This document shows positions 45,660 to 56,504 of a DNA stretch of 64,000 bases, piece after piece. Both the position numbers and the translations under genes were made by a program. Position 1 is the first letter of the stretch. Every line of letters starts with the position of its first letter. Origin of the DNA: Conchocele bisecta (taxonomy: Eukaryota; Mollusca; Bivalvia; Lucinida; Thyasiridae); the NCBI GenBank assembly GCA_029237695.1, contig CM055279.1, forward strand, positions 22,695,919 through 22,759,918, in the 5' to 3' direction. The notes below the pieces were generated by a model. The model was not told where the DNA came from. It saw only the letters and a program-made list of their open reading frames with translations, and searched no databases.

Positions 45660-48600
45660 GTAAATGCACACAGGTGAAAGGCCCTCTCATAGGGGACAAG
45701 CCCTGTGATTTTGTATCTAAGAAGATGTGGGGTTTCTTTTCATGAAAACATATTTATATAAATGGTGATATGTTCTGAAAATGACCTCGAAAGTTGACGA
45801 ACTGTTCAGCGCAAATGCGTTTCCCTCAACTTTCGACGTCTTTTATGTAAAATACGAGTTTTAAACGTAAGTTTTATAAATATTTTTATTGAGATATTGC
45901 TCATCCTCTTAGGTACGAAATCACATTGGCAATTAATACAGTATGGCAATTAATACAACATTGTAGTGTCCGCCACCAGCTTCTCCACCTCCATTCTCCC
46001 ATGTTAAATCATGCAAATGCCCATAGAAATTATTTGTTTTCGCCAAAATATCGCCAAATCAATATATGATGTCAAATATCAACTAGATTGGTCAGTAAGC
46101 GAGGCTTACGGAATACCCCCCGCGTGGGCCCAGGTACCACTAAATATGCAAACAAAAATTCCTGGGCTTAGCGGGGGCGGCACGAACGTGAATTTGTCAC
46201 AGGGTGGTAGAGGTCCATTGAAGCAATGCGTGTGTGAAATGTGAAGCAGATTCGAGCAAGGAAATAGAAGTTCTAACCGATTTCTCGGATGTTAAGTTTT
46301 GTAAAGAGACTAAGTATGTCACCTTGACCTTGGAATCAGTGTTGGTGGGGGGGACAGTCGTATATTTTAGATGAAGGAAATAGAAGTTATAACAATATTT
46401 CTCTGATGTTAAGTTTAGTGACGGACGGACGCACGGACAGACGGACGGAATGGGCGAGGCTATGCCGAGCACATCCCGTTTCCATGCCGCGCCAGATATT
46501 TTTCCCATTCACGACACTAACCTACTATTCTATTTATTCCGTCAACACTTACAAATAGCTTTAAAATGCAAAATAATAAACCCAGCCGCACCCTCAAAAT
46601 CAGAAAATCGACTATGACAACCGAATATATTCATACGCAGTGATTAGGTCGTATTGACTGGATATCACAAGTGTTTCACGGCACCGTGTTTCACGGCACA
46701 TACGCACTGTGTTGAGGGGATAAATCGGGATCTACACAGGCCACATGCGTCCTACTGGACTTTTTGATCAACGGCGCTCATTATCATATCTTCCAAAACG
46801 AAACTGCAATGATGTGCATTATTAAGCCATCCCCGCAAAACATACCGACGTAAATGAACTAGAATATACAACAAATTAGCTAACTACAGGTAACTTTAGT
46901 TCAGATGCTTTATGTTTTAAAAAACACACATGTTTCACAATACATGAACGTTGAAGCTCATGAGGCAGGATCAGAAAACAAACTTAAAGAGCGGATATCT
47001 GTAGCCTATTTCACCAAAATTGCAATGCATACGGACGTGTGAATATAGTTGAAGATTAAAAGTATGCATAAATAGTATACTGAATTTATTACATTATCAC
47101 AGCCACAGCTTGAAAACTTCTCCCTTAAGTGTACTTAGCAAGATAAGTATACTTTGCAATTTTGGTGAAATAGGCTACTGGAGCCACACTGGTCATGCAT
47201 CCCCAAACGCCATTTCTCCAGCCACAGCCCCGTTTAAATTGCAACGGTACACCCACTATTGCCGATATGTCATCGTTTCTAGATCTAGCAGTTTGATTGA
47301 CTGAGTGTGAGCTGTAGCACAGCCCAGGCTCAGACAATCCAGCTGCTTGATTTCAAGCACAATACGCCAGTATTTTGAAATATAAGATAAATTCACATAT
47401 GGTAAGATTAGCGCATGTAACCATGGTAACTGATTGACTGCTGGGCCTGCCTGCAGGTGCCGTGGTGGCGTCGGTGGTTGGTGGACAACAAAGACACCGC
47501 GCTACTGTGTCGTCGGAGAGACGGTGACGCTCGCCCACCGCCTCGAGGCCACCGGACAATGTTAGTATTACGCGCACAGTGGCGGAATCAGCAATTGGGG
47601 AACGGGGGGTGGGGGAAGGGTGGGGGGCGTGGGATGGGGGCGGGGGGTGGGGTGTCTAGTTGCGAAGGTAACTCTTGCAATCTACTCCCGTACTAGACTA
47701 GCTAGCTAGGACGGTACGGGAGTAATTGCAAGTTACCGTTCGCAACTACAGGGGGTTGTCCTATTTTTTTTTCGAGCTCTTCGAAATGCACTTTCCTGTG
47801 TTTTTACGGCATTTTACATTTCATTCTAGGACTGGTTGGTAAACCGTGTGATCTATGTAAACTCCGTGGCTGAACGGGGGGTTGCAACCCCGGAACGCCA
47901 CCTCCATCTCTAGATCCGCCCCTGGCACAGGTGGCGGAAATATCCAATGACAAGGTCTTATTACAATGTTCCCATTTAGTGTATAATGTTGATATGTAGT
48001 CTTGCATTTTGTTTTGCTACATTCTTGTAACCACTGTTTTTTGTCATCTTTAGAGCACGTAGAACAAAACTGGGGTTGGTTCTTTTTTTTTTTAGACAAA
48101 TCATTTGGCCACCATATTGGATTTCAAAATAGCCACTCTGAAATGCTATACTAGTATTCATTATACATGTATATCGTACACTTCCAATACAGGTAGAATA
48201 CCGATTCTTTTTTGGCGATAATCATATTTTCATCACATACAACATAGCCAGTGGTATTTTCATTTTTAACAACCCCCATGGCGGTCATCTTAGACTTAGC
48301 TATGGCCGCCCTGAATTTGTATACAATGCAGTCGAACCTGTGCGAATGACCACCTCCGAATAGCAATCACCTGGTTGTAAAGGCCACAATTGTGTTGTCT
48401 AAATGGCACAATTACTATATAAATGACCCTGTGAATAAAGACCACCTGTGAACAAAGGCCAGATTTGTCTCTTCCCATGGCTGGCCTGCATACAGATTTG
48501 ACTGTATATTGTATTATTAATACAGTAGGGGATTTATGCATGTCATATATACGTACTATACCAATATTAGACGCGTACGTAGACCAATATCAATATACCA

Positions 48601-50597
48601 TTCAATTCGTATGTTTATACGAAGTTTATACAATGTGTATAATTCTGGTACATTTGTATCTACAAACATACATGTACCATATCTGTGTACGGTATCACAT
48701 TTAATATAGGAATGAATGGCCTTTTTGTGGAATTTATCGGGGTATAAACTTGGAAAAGTCGCGGGAATACTGGACGAAGGCCGGAAGGCCTCGTCCAGTA
48801 TTCCCACGACTTTTCCAAGTTTATATCCAAAAAGGCCATTAATTCCTTATAATTCCAGCATTTGAAATAAATTCATCAAGAAAATGTGTTTATTTTCCGT
48901 TTTCTTAAGAATTATTTTAACTGCGCCTCACGGTTATGGAAAGTAGTTCGGCGTGGGAGTTTACTGGGATATCAATTTTGGACAGAGACTTCCTACGGGC
49001 CAATAAAATGCAAAGGAATGGAGTAAATATGTTTGTGCTAGAATTATTGTACTATATATGATAGACCTTTACGCGATTGTATACGATATATTAACGGTGT
49101 TAATTATATGGTCATATGCTATTTACCTTAATAGTTGGCTTACAGTGAGTACGACCTCTGTAGCGGGCACTCGTAATTTTTAAAACTGGTGGAATAGTTA
49201 AACGATTATTCACTTTTTTAATTTCCATAAAGAAAATGCTGTACCTACTAGATGGGACCCCAGCTTTAACATAGCGCAGCAAGTCAATCAGATAGTTGTA
49301 GAGATTATACATGTGTACCCGCATTACTGGAATACGCTCAATCAAATATTACGAACCGACACACGGATGCGGACGGACAACGACTGGTCGTAGAGGCGAA
49401 GACTAAATATTCCATTGTGTATAATAATTAATCAGAGGGTTGGTCGCAGGTGTTTTCTGTCAACAAATTACGTGTACCAATAACGGTAGTTGCGAAGGTA
49501 ACTTGCAATCTACTCCCGTACCGTTCGTAGACGGTACGGGAGTAGATTGCAAGTTACCTTCGCAACTGCAATAACCGCAGGGGCGTTGCCAGTTTTTCAA
49601 AAGGGGGGGGGGGGGCGGGGGGCGTTCGAAAATAAAACCAGATAGTCGCGGCCCGCATGTCGAACCCGCCGAGGCATTTGATGGTCTCAGAGTGTATTTA
49701 TTTGAAGTTTGAATTAAGGGTTGTGGAGATATAAGGTAAAGTCATTTGACCTTGATCTTAGGCATGTGGGCCGCATGGGTGGGCTATAGAATTAAAATAT
49801 GGATGATAATGAAGAATTATTTGAAGTTTGAAGTAAAACAGAGTAAGTGTTGTGGAGATATAAGGTATGTAAAAACTTTAACACAAATGTCAAAGTCATT
49901 TGACCTTGACCTTTGACATGTGGACCACATGGGCAGGCTATGGAATGAAACTATGGATGATGGAAAGTATTGGAAGTTGGAAGTAAATTGGAGTCACAAT
50001 TGTGGAGATATAAGATATGAAAAACTTTAACGCAGATTTTATAATAACGCAAACTTCTAAGTCAGTTGGCCTTGACCTTGGGGCACAGGGGCCGAATCAG
50101 TGGGAGACAGAATGAATATATGGATGATGACCAATAAGCATACAAAGTTTCAAGCAAATCCGACTTACGTTACAGAGATAGTAGGTATTTGAAAACTTTA
50201 ACGCAAATTTTGACAAAAATGTAACGCAAACTTCTAAGTCATTTTACCTTGGGCACAGGGGCCGCATGAGTGGGATACAGCATAAATATATGGATGATGA
50301 CTAATAAGAATATGAAGTGACAAGTCAATGTGACTTAGGACTGCAGAGATACAAGGTATTTAAAAACTTTAACGCAGATTTCGGACGGACAGACAGACGC
50401 CCGGACGTCATGGTGATCACTATGTCTCGCTTTCCGCAAGCGGACTCGACAAATTATAAAGCGCAATATAAAACAGAAAAAGTCATTCAACTATTCGATG
50501 ATGAAATTTAACCTACAAGAGTCTCACAAATCAAGATATGAGAAAAATAATTTTCTATTGTTTAAAAAAATCATGTTGGCTCAAAAAGCCCCACCCC

Positions 50598-50634
<37 letters not shown>

Positions 50635-52410
50635 TACGACGACCCTTGAACGGACACCTTCTGTCATTTCTTGTCAATATCAGTAAGTGCGTATTCAGCC
50701 AATGCACGGCCAGCTAACGGTCATATTTTAATTTCAGATTTGAAGGTGCAGATATCGGAGGCATCCGTGACAGCACTCAAGTCACACGACTGTTTCATCC
50801 TCGATCGCCGGGGCCAAATCAAAGTTAAAGTAGGTCAACCAAACCTTTACAAAAGTACATGCCACAATTCCAAATTAGGCAGACAACCCGTGCAGATACA
50901 TACTCGCTACTCTCTCAGCAGGATTGACACTGTATCTAGTATATATTAAATAAATACAAGGTGCATGATCACATGGTAACAACCACAACAATTACTGAAT
51001 CTTCCAGAAGCGCCTCCGATTCAAAGTACGTATTCTGTTTGTCGCATCAAATGCGTCTCGTTAAGCTGCATTTGGACGTCTCTGTATTTTGGCCCAAACT
51101 TCTGTCGCTTTAGTGAAGAATCGATTTCCATGTTTACTGATGCGGAAATCGATTCTTCGCAAAAACGACATAAGTATGTGCCGAAGTACCGACACCACCA
51201 AATGCAGGTCATGAAGGCACATTCGGTGCGCGATATTTCATCAAAATCCGTGGCATATTAAGGAAGAAATCAAATAATACTTACTTTGAAGTGGGTGCGC
51301 TTTCAACACTTTCGGACAGTGTTGTTGTTGTGGTAACCACGTGATCATGCACCTTGATATATATATATATTTACGAAATGCAATATTGTCCAGCAAATGA
51401 ATTCCGAACAGTTAACACAGACTAGTCATTAAACAATGGTTCATATGTCTGAGCGTTGTGTGCGCATTCGTGCCGTTCAACTGTATCTTGGTTGCCTTCA
51501 TCGTAATCATCATTCAGTCAAATCAAAGTATTAAAAGCATAAAAGACACAGAATGGTATAGTACATGTATTATTATATGCAGCCTATGCTCAATAAATGT
51601 TAATCCAATAATCATGATAATTGTTTACAATAACAAATTGTTAATGTGAAATTTACAATCATAATTTTGCATTTACGAACATTTAAGTCGTACGAAGTTT
51701 AGTGAAACGATCCAGATGTTCATAAACACAAGGTCTACACCATTCGTTATTCTGTCAGTGACGCCATTCAAGGAAGTGTGTGCCAGATGATATCTCGGAT
51801 ATTAAGGATATTGTTTTTCACTCTGGACTGCAAATGAACTATATCAAACAGGTGCATGACGTAGTACCCTACCACTGAATAATGAGGGATTGTAGCTTGT
51901 TATCTCCCTTTGATTATATTTATAAAAATTAGGTCCAAATAATAAAGTTTAGGGCCTTATTTCTTGTAACACGGGCGTATGTAACAGGAATTGTTGTGAA
52001 AAGGAACCATTGTAGTGTTTTTAACAATTTTTTATCCAGATCATCCTATGTACCTTCGCAATCAGGGACTGCATGAATTGCCAGATTCATATTTTCACAC
52101 TTATTAATGTCATTTCAATCAGTGTAGAATCAGATCAGACTGCACAGATGTCTGGGTCTACTCTTATCGCAAAACTCAATGTGATATTCAGTAAGAGATA
52201 AACGCTGAAATACAGCATAGGACCGGATCTCTATAAATATATTTGCAAAGGGAAATAACTAGCTATGATCCCTCATTCTGTCCGCAGGACGATGCGGAGA
52301 TGACGACCTACTGGCTGAAGGGTTGGAAACACAACGATGACGTCACATCTCCCACAGTTCTGCTGTCCAACGTCAGGATGATCACCGTGGAGGAATCGGC
52401 AAATATTTGA
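45498..52410 (+). CDS. guanylate cyclase catalytic domain, C-terminal half; four exons, frame-broken
   Basis: Exons 45498-45659, 47457-47560, 50738-50829 and 52288-52410 join in consistent phase (1, 1, 0) with GT..AG introns of 1797, 3177 and 1458 bp. They encode the second half of a class III nucleotide cyclase domain of receptor guanylate cyclase type, which makes cGMP from GTP on the cytoplasmic side of the membrane, plus a 31-residue tail. The first half (metal-binding DIVGFT region and the guanine-contact Glu of KVETIG) is not seen upstream. The guanine-contact Cys of PRYC is present. The catalytic Asn of GDTVNTASR is Thr here (GETVTLAHR), while the transition-state Arg is kept. Exon 2 contains one frame break. 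It is either a decaying copy, a divergent cyclase-like gene with an assembly error, or a gene whose 5' exons lie elsewhere. Tail: VTSPTVLLSNVRMITVEES. Confidence 0.85.
46250..46438. repeat. pearl-like fragment ending in GACGG tract
   Basis: 'gaaatagaagtt(c/a)taac' and 'ctc(g/t)gatgttaagtttt' occur twice about 115 bp apart, followed by GTGACGGACGGACGCACGGA. The composite element at 46439 replaces the expected hairpin. Lies in guanylate cyclase intron 1. Confidence 0.55.
46439..46724. mobile_element. composite hairpin element, copy 3, left part missing
   Basis: Starts inside the second hairpin ('gcgaggctatgccgagc') and runs to GTGTTGAGGGGATAAA. Equivalent to 43733-43915. In guanylate cyclase intron 1. 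Confidence 0.75.
47002..47177. mobile_element. Harbinger-like MITE, internally deleted copy, CTG duplication
   Basis: Starts TAGCCTATTTCACC, ends GGTGAAATAGGCTA, flanked by CTG on both sides (46999-47001, 47178-47180). Half of the central palindrome is missing. Confidence 0.8.
47457..47560 (+). CDS. guanylate cyclase exon b, with frame break
   Basis: Acceptor CTGCCTGCAG|GT, donor ACAAT|GTTAGT. In phase with exon a it reads GAVVASVVG, matching the GPVCAGVVG type motif. The frame then fails, while the +1-shifted frame reads TKTPRYCVVGETVTLAHRLE, then ATGQ into exon c. Between GGT of VVG and CCG of PRYC there are 14 bases, not a multiple of three; a GG in 'ggtggacaaca' is a candidate extra pair. 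A MITE begins 17 bp after the donor. Confidence 0.85.
47577..47934. mobile_element. MITE of the 9778 family with nested palindrome
   Basis: Starts CAGTGGCGGAATCAG, ends CTAGATCCGCCCCTG. Contains 'tgatctatgtaaactccgtg' as at 9920, a G-rich tract, and a nested palindromic element at 47657-47749. Lies in guanylate cyclase intron 2. Confidence 0.8.
47657..47749. mobile_element. TAGTTGCGAAGGTAACT palindromic mini-element, copy 1
   Basis: An inverted repeat of about 36 bp per arm around a short centre rich in CTAG, inserted in the surrounding MITE. Same arms as 49496-49568. Confidence 0.75.
48329..48504. mobile_element. pogo-like MITE, diverged copy
   Basis: Starts CAGTCGAACCTGTGCGAATG, ends CAGATTTGACTG followed by TA. 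'ccacct' and 'aaaggcca' words repeat inside. Shorter than and diverged from 17948-18319. In guanylate cyclase intron 2. Confidence 0.65.
48708..49052. mobile_element. GGAATGAATGGCC palindromic MITE, copy 2
   Basis: Same layout and orientation as 42526-42889, with a small deletion in the right hairpin arm ('tatatccaaaaaggcc'). In guanylate cyclase intron 2. Confidence 0.85.
49496..49568. mobile_element. TAGTTGCGAAGGTAACT palindromic mini-element, copy 2
   Basis: GTAGTTGCGAAGGTAACTTG pairs over about 33 bp with its complement ending CGCAACTGC. Flanks read AATAACG and AATAACC, a probable target duplication. It could form a very stable cruciform. Confidence 0.8.
49645..50455 (-). mobile_element. 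pearl-like element, family B, reverse orientation
   Basis: 'gtcgcggcccgcatgtcgaa' start, then units marked by 'gttgtggagatataaggta', 'gcatgtgg(g/a)ccgcatggg' and 'ggatgatga', a 'ttcggacggacagacagacg' tract, and the terminal hairpin 'ctcgctttccgcaagcggac'. Same modules as 62430-63266. In guanylate cyclase intron 2. Confidence 0.8.
50599..50634. repeat. poly-C run of 36
   Basis: Uninterrupted cytosines after 'ccccaccccacc', about 100 bp upstream of guanylate cyclase exon c. Length may be unreliable in the assembly. Confidence 0.95.
50738..50829 (+). CDS. guanylate cyclase exon c
   Basis: Acceptor TTTTAATTTCAG|AT, donor GTTAAA|GTAGGT. Completes the split codon and reads LKVQISEASVTALKSHDCFI, then LDRRGQIKVK, aligning with the usual LKIHVS..L...F.LE.RG.V.MKGKG segment. 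Intact, 30 codons plus the split one. Confidence 0.9.
50957..51356. mobile_element. AAGGTGCATGATCAC MITE, full copy
   Basis: Starts CAAGGTGCATGATCACATGG, ends CACGTGATCATGCACCTTG, with 'gaagaatcgatttcc' paired to 'ggaaatcgattcttc' in the middle. No transposase. In guanylate cyclase intron 3. Confidence 0.85.
51357..52287. other. intronic sequence without recognised element
   Basis: Rest of guanylate cyclase intron 3; only short AT repeats seen. Confidence 0.5.
52288..52410 (+). CDS. guanylate cyclase terminal exon with stop
   Basis: Acceptor CTGTCCGCAG|GA. Reads DDAEMTTYWLKGWKHNDD, then a short tail ending EESANI and TGA (52408-52410). TTYWL matches the conserved (R/T)TYWL end of the cyclase domain. 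The first canonical AATAAA noticed downstream is at about 53603. Confidence 0.88.
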   Translation, partial: DDAEMTTYWLKGWKHNDDVTSPTVLLSNVRMITVEESANI

Positions 52411-52512
52411 CATTGAATTCACATGGATCACATTACTACATGTTCATGCATATAGACGTCGGCCGAGACAGGTTGAATGGTGATCAAAACTCTCTGTGCA
52501 CCAGATAATCTT

Positions 52513-52909
52513 CAAGGTGTATGATTACGTGGTTACAACAACAACACTGAAACTTCCAGAATCCCTCCGATTCAAAGTATTTATTCTTTTATTTTGTCCT
52601 TATTATGCATGGGATTTTGATGAAATATGGCGCATCAAACGCGTCTTGTTAAGCTGCATTTGGTGGTCTCTACTTTGGCCCAAACTTCTGTCATGACACG
52701 GAAATCGATTCCTCGAAAAAACGACTTAAATCTGTGCTGAACTCCTGGGACAACCAAATGCAGCTCATGAAGACGTGTTTGCTGTGCCATATTTCATCAA
52801 AATCCTTTGTATATTAAGGAAAATATCAAATAATATTTATTTTTGAGTGGACAAGCTTTCAACACTTTCAGCCATTGTTGTTGTTGTAACCACATGATCA
52901 TGCACCTTG
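52513..52909. mobile_element. AAGGTGCATGATCAC MITE, third copy
   Basis: Starts CAAGGTGTATGATTACGTGG, ends CACATGATCATGCACCTTG. The central hairpin is partly deleted. It starts 103 bp after the cyclase stop, so it may lie in the 3' UTR. Confidence 0.85.
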
Positions 52910-53175
52910 ATATTGTGCATAGATGGTATTACAATGCTGAATATTTAAATTGTGTCGTCATTGAGAAAGATGACAAAATATAAAACAACAGCATACAACA
53001 ATTGAAGTTAAGGAAATAAGTAGGGCTTATCAGATACATTGCGACATGCTCAAGGACTGACTTATAGTAGCACTTTTCTGCAGATCCCATTTACGTACTA
53101 TACCAATAGTATACGCATACGATACAAATACGATAAGTAAATGATATTACTCCCTCAAACTATACTTAGCTGTAA

Positions 53176-53475
53176 GGCCGCGCAAACGGGGGGTGGGGGG
53201 GGGGATGGATCCCAAAATCAGAAAGGAATATTTACATCGAGAAAAATTCAGCCCTGAAATTAGAATAACCTGACGTCCATACCACACCAAAGTCACTTGG
53301 CCCCTTCCCCTAAAATAGGATTACGAATAATCATAATTCTCACATAAGGGATATAACCAGATTCAACTATCACAAAATGCCAAGACGTATGTGAGGGCCA
53401 AACGGGTCTCCAGTCGGAATTCCTGTGAGGATGAACCCCAATCGTTAAATTACCCATCACATGGTCCCTCCTACC
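53176..53475 (-). repeat. SINE-like repeat, partial
   Basis: 'cccaaaatcagaaaggaata', 'ttcagccctgaaattagaat' and 'gagggccaaacgggtctcc', the same order as at 55150-55548 but missing the AACGGCCTATCAACAGC core. Confidence 0.7.
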
Positions 53476-53735
53476 ACCGACTATACAACAGGTGATGGAT
53501 TGTTAGTCGTACAAAGTTTAGTGAAACTGCCCCCAGAGCATATAATTTACAACTACATGTATTTACTTCATGTATTGTGTTGATCATGATCCTGAGGCAC
53601 TTGAATAAAAACCCATTTCTTTTTTTTCTGATGTCAGTAACTATACATCAGTGACACAAATAGCAAACAGTGTAGGCCCTGACCATACAGTGCACAGGCT
53701 GGTCTGGTGGCTAGCATGTCGTAGATGCTGTAATA

Positions 53736-54426
53736 CAGAGCTCCAGTAGCCCATTTCATCAACATTGCAAAGTATACTTTAGTAGCAAAGTATACTTTGA
53801 GGGAGAAATTTTCAATTTTATGATAAATTTATTAATTTTTATTATACTGAATTTATTACATTATCACAGCCATTTAATGGCTGTGATAATGTAATAAATT
53901 CAGTATAATAATTATGCATACTTTTAATCATCAAATATATGCAGTAGTTAGTTCTATGTGAAATAATGCATTTCAGGAAAAATAAATAATTGCTCCCTCA
54001 AAGTATACTTTGCTAGTAAAGTATACTTTGCAATGTTGATGAAATCTGCTACAGATAAGCTGCGTATTTGCTTAAATACCCAATAAATACTGCCAAAAAC
54101 CGATTGAAATCAGAAGTAGCGAGTATCAAAAAGCAATTATGGTACCTTTATCATGCTGCAGAAAACAATAAACAGACCACAAATATAGCATATTTTTTCT
54201 TATTTTCCATGAAAACACATCTTGGTATTTCATAAGAATTGTCTCCAAGGAGACAATTCTAATGAAAGCCAAGATGTTTTCATTTCGAAGCAAAGCATTC
54301 AATAATTGCTGTCTGTTGATGTGTAAACAGTAGTGAGATTTTATACCTATTAGTAATTGAAATACCAATTGCTTCAGAAATGATAGAGTGACAATACTCA
54401 ATTACTAATTCCTTATCTGGAGCCTG
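53736..54426. mobile_element. CAGAGCTCCAGATAAG MITE, copy 5, split by a Harbinger-like MITE
   Basis: The first 11 bases (CAGAGCTCCAG) lie at 53736-53746 and the rest resumes at 54052. The interior 'ttgtctccaaggagacaatt' palindrome is kept, and the right end reads CTTATCTGGAGCC. More diverged than copies 1-3. Confidence 0.8.
53747..54051. mobile_element. Harbinger-like MITE, copy inserted in another MITE, CAG duplication
   Basis: Starts TAGCCCATTTCATCAACATT, ends with the inverse, CAG on both sides (53744-53746, 54052-54054). The host TIR gives the empty site. Confidence 0.9.
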
Positions 54427-54596
54427 GTAATATATTCTATCAGCCGATGGCCAATGTTCAATTTGGATCAGGTCCGTTACTGTTGGTCAGAATAAATATT
54501 CCAGATGCTTCAAACAATTGTCAACCTCATCCCACAGTGAAATTGTGTGCCAACTAATCAGAACCTACACTGGTAACAAGAGGCCCAAATCGGCTT

Positions 54597-55045
54597 TTAC
54601 TGCTCACCTGGCCTACGGACCATAACCGTGAAGTTTGACCAGTATTGGCCAAGCGGTTCACGAGAAGAAGACGTTTGAAATCTATAATAATTAGATGACC
54701 TTTCGGCGGTCATCTTGGATGATGTCATCATCCGATTTTGGCAATAAATGTTCCAGAGTGATCGTCTCCTCGATACCTTTGATTTGATGACATAACCACA
54801 TTTGAAATGTGAAATTTGACCCCTACTTGATAGTCCAGGCCCCGCCCATTTTGAACCCAGGGTCATCATTTTAACAAATCAGACAGGGCATTAATTATTG
54901 ATCATTTGAAATTGAGATTTTGAATTTTCTATGGAGGCCATCGTGCCCTGCCCATTTTTGATCCCGGGGTCATCATTTTAACAAATCTGAAAGAGCACTG
55001 ACTATCGATCATTCCTGCCAAGTTTTTATCATTCCTGCACAATCA
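54597..55045 (+). mobile_element. pearl-like family A, partial copy
   Basis: 'ccataaccgtgaagtttgac', 'ggccaagcggttca', 'ttcggcggtcatcttggatg' and 'cgcccatttt' twice in tandem. Preceded by an AAGAGGCCC word like the family start. Confidence 0.7.
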
Positions 55046-55149
55046 TGAATAGACATTATGCTTGTTTGTGTTTTTTGCAATCATGAATATTCAATAGACA
55101 TAATGCTTGTTTCTGTTCTTTGCAATCATGAATAGTTTGTTTGTTTTGC

Positions 55150-55548
55150 TTGTATATTGGTGTGTAACGGCCTATCAACAGCTAAGGTCATGTTAGGCCG
55201 GGCAAACGGGTTCGATCCCATTTTAACCTGCTGCATTGGGGGGAAAATTCCAAAATCAGAACAGAATATTTACATCGAGAAACAATATATTCAGCCCTGA
55301 AATTAGAATAACCTGACCTGGTGGCAGGTCCATACCACACCAAAGTCACTTGGCCCCTTCCCCTAAAATAGGATTACGAATATCGTAATACTCACATAAG
55401 GGGTATAACCAGATTCAACTGTCACATACAAAATGCCAAAGACGTATTTGAGGGCCAAACCAGGTCTCCTGTCAGAATTCCGGTAAGGATGAACACCGAT
55501 CGTTAAATTACCCATCGCTTGTACCCACCTTCCACCCACAATCATGAA
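55150..55548 (-). repeat. SINE-like repeat, longest reverse copy
   Basis: Begins 'gtgtaacggcctatcaacag', then 'ctaaggtcatgttaggccg', 'ttcagccctgaaattagaat' and 'gagggccaaaccaggtctcc'. Mirrors 13550-13998. Confidence 0.7.
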
Positions 55549-55581
55549 TAGACATGTCATGCCATTGCCGTGCTTATATAC

Positions 55582-55939
55582 CAATAATTCCAGCACAAAA
55601 ATATTTACAAAATTCCCTAACATTTGATTGGCCCGTAGCAAGTCTCTGTCCAAAATTTATATCCCAGTAAACTCCCATATGCCGAACTACTTTCCGTAAC
55701 CGTGAGGCGCAGTTAAAATAATTCTTAAGAAAACGGAAAATAACACACATTTTCTTGATGGATTTATTTCAAATGCTGGAATTATAAGGAATGAATGGCC
55801 TTTTTGTTGAATTTATCGGGGATATAAACTTGAAAAGTCGCGGGAATACTGGACGAGGCCTTCCGGCCTTCGTCCAGTATTCCCGCGACTTTTCCAAGTT
55901 TATACCCCGATAAATTCCACAAAAAGGCCATTCATTCCT
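55582..55939 (-). mobile_element. GGAATGAATGGCC palindromic MITE, copy 3
   Basis: Reverse of 42526: starts 'aattccagcacaaaaatatt' and ends 'aaaaaggccattcattccta'. Confidence 0.85.
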
Positions 55940-56013
55940 ACAGTAATAGTCTTACAGTGGCACCTCTCTTCAGATAGATTTCACTGCTCATGATTAAACG
56001 ATACTGGAAACTG
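55651..56013. repeat. 363-bp tandem duplication, first copy
   Basis: Runs from 'caaaatttatatcccagtaa' in the MITE to 'cgatactggaaactg' beyond it; followed head to tail by a nearly identical copy. Confidence 0.9.
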
Positions 56014-56376
56014 CAAAATTTATATCCCAGTAAACTCCCATATGCCGAACTACTTTCCGTAACCGTGAGGCGCAGTTAAAATAATTCTTAAGAAAACGGA
56101 AAATAACACACATTTTCTTGATGGATTTATTTCAAATGCTGGAATTATAAGGAATGAATGGCCTTTTTGTTGAATTTATCGGGGATATAAACTTGGAAAA
56201 GTCGCGGGTAATACTGGACGAGGCCTTCCGGCCTTACGTCCATTATTCCCGCGACTTTTCCAAGTTTATACCCCGATAAATTCCACAAAAAGGCCATTCA
56301 TTCCTACAGTAATAGTCTTACAGTGGCACCTCTCTTCAGATAGATTTCACTGCTCATGATTAAACGATACTGGAAA
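56014..56376. repeat. 363-bp tandem duplication, second copy
   Basis: Differs from the first copy by only a few bases, for example an extra T in 'gcgggtaatactgg' and 'ggccttacgtcca' against 'ggccttcgtcca'. Confidence 0.9.
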
Positions 56377-56504
56377 CTGCCACAGTGTATGTGTGTTTGT
56401 AATTTACACATGTCTAATGCTTCATATGGAAACTTGATGTGATAGTCCTCCAAAATGTGTTGCTGCAATACTACATGTATGTAGGTTTGTAGAAGTCATA
56501 GATC

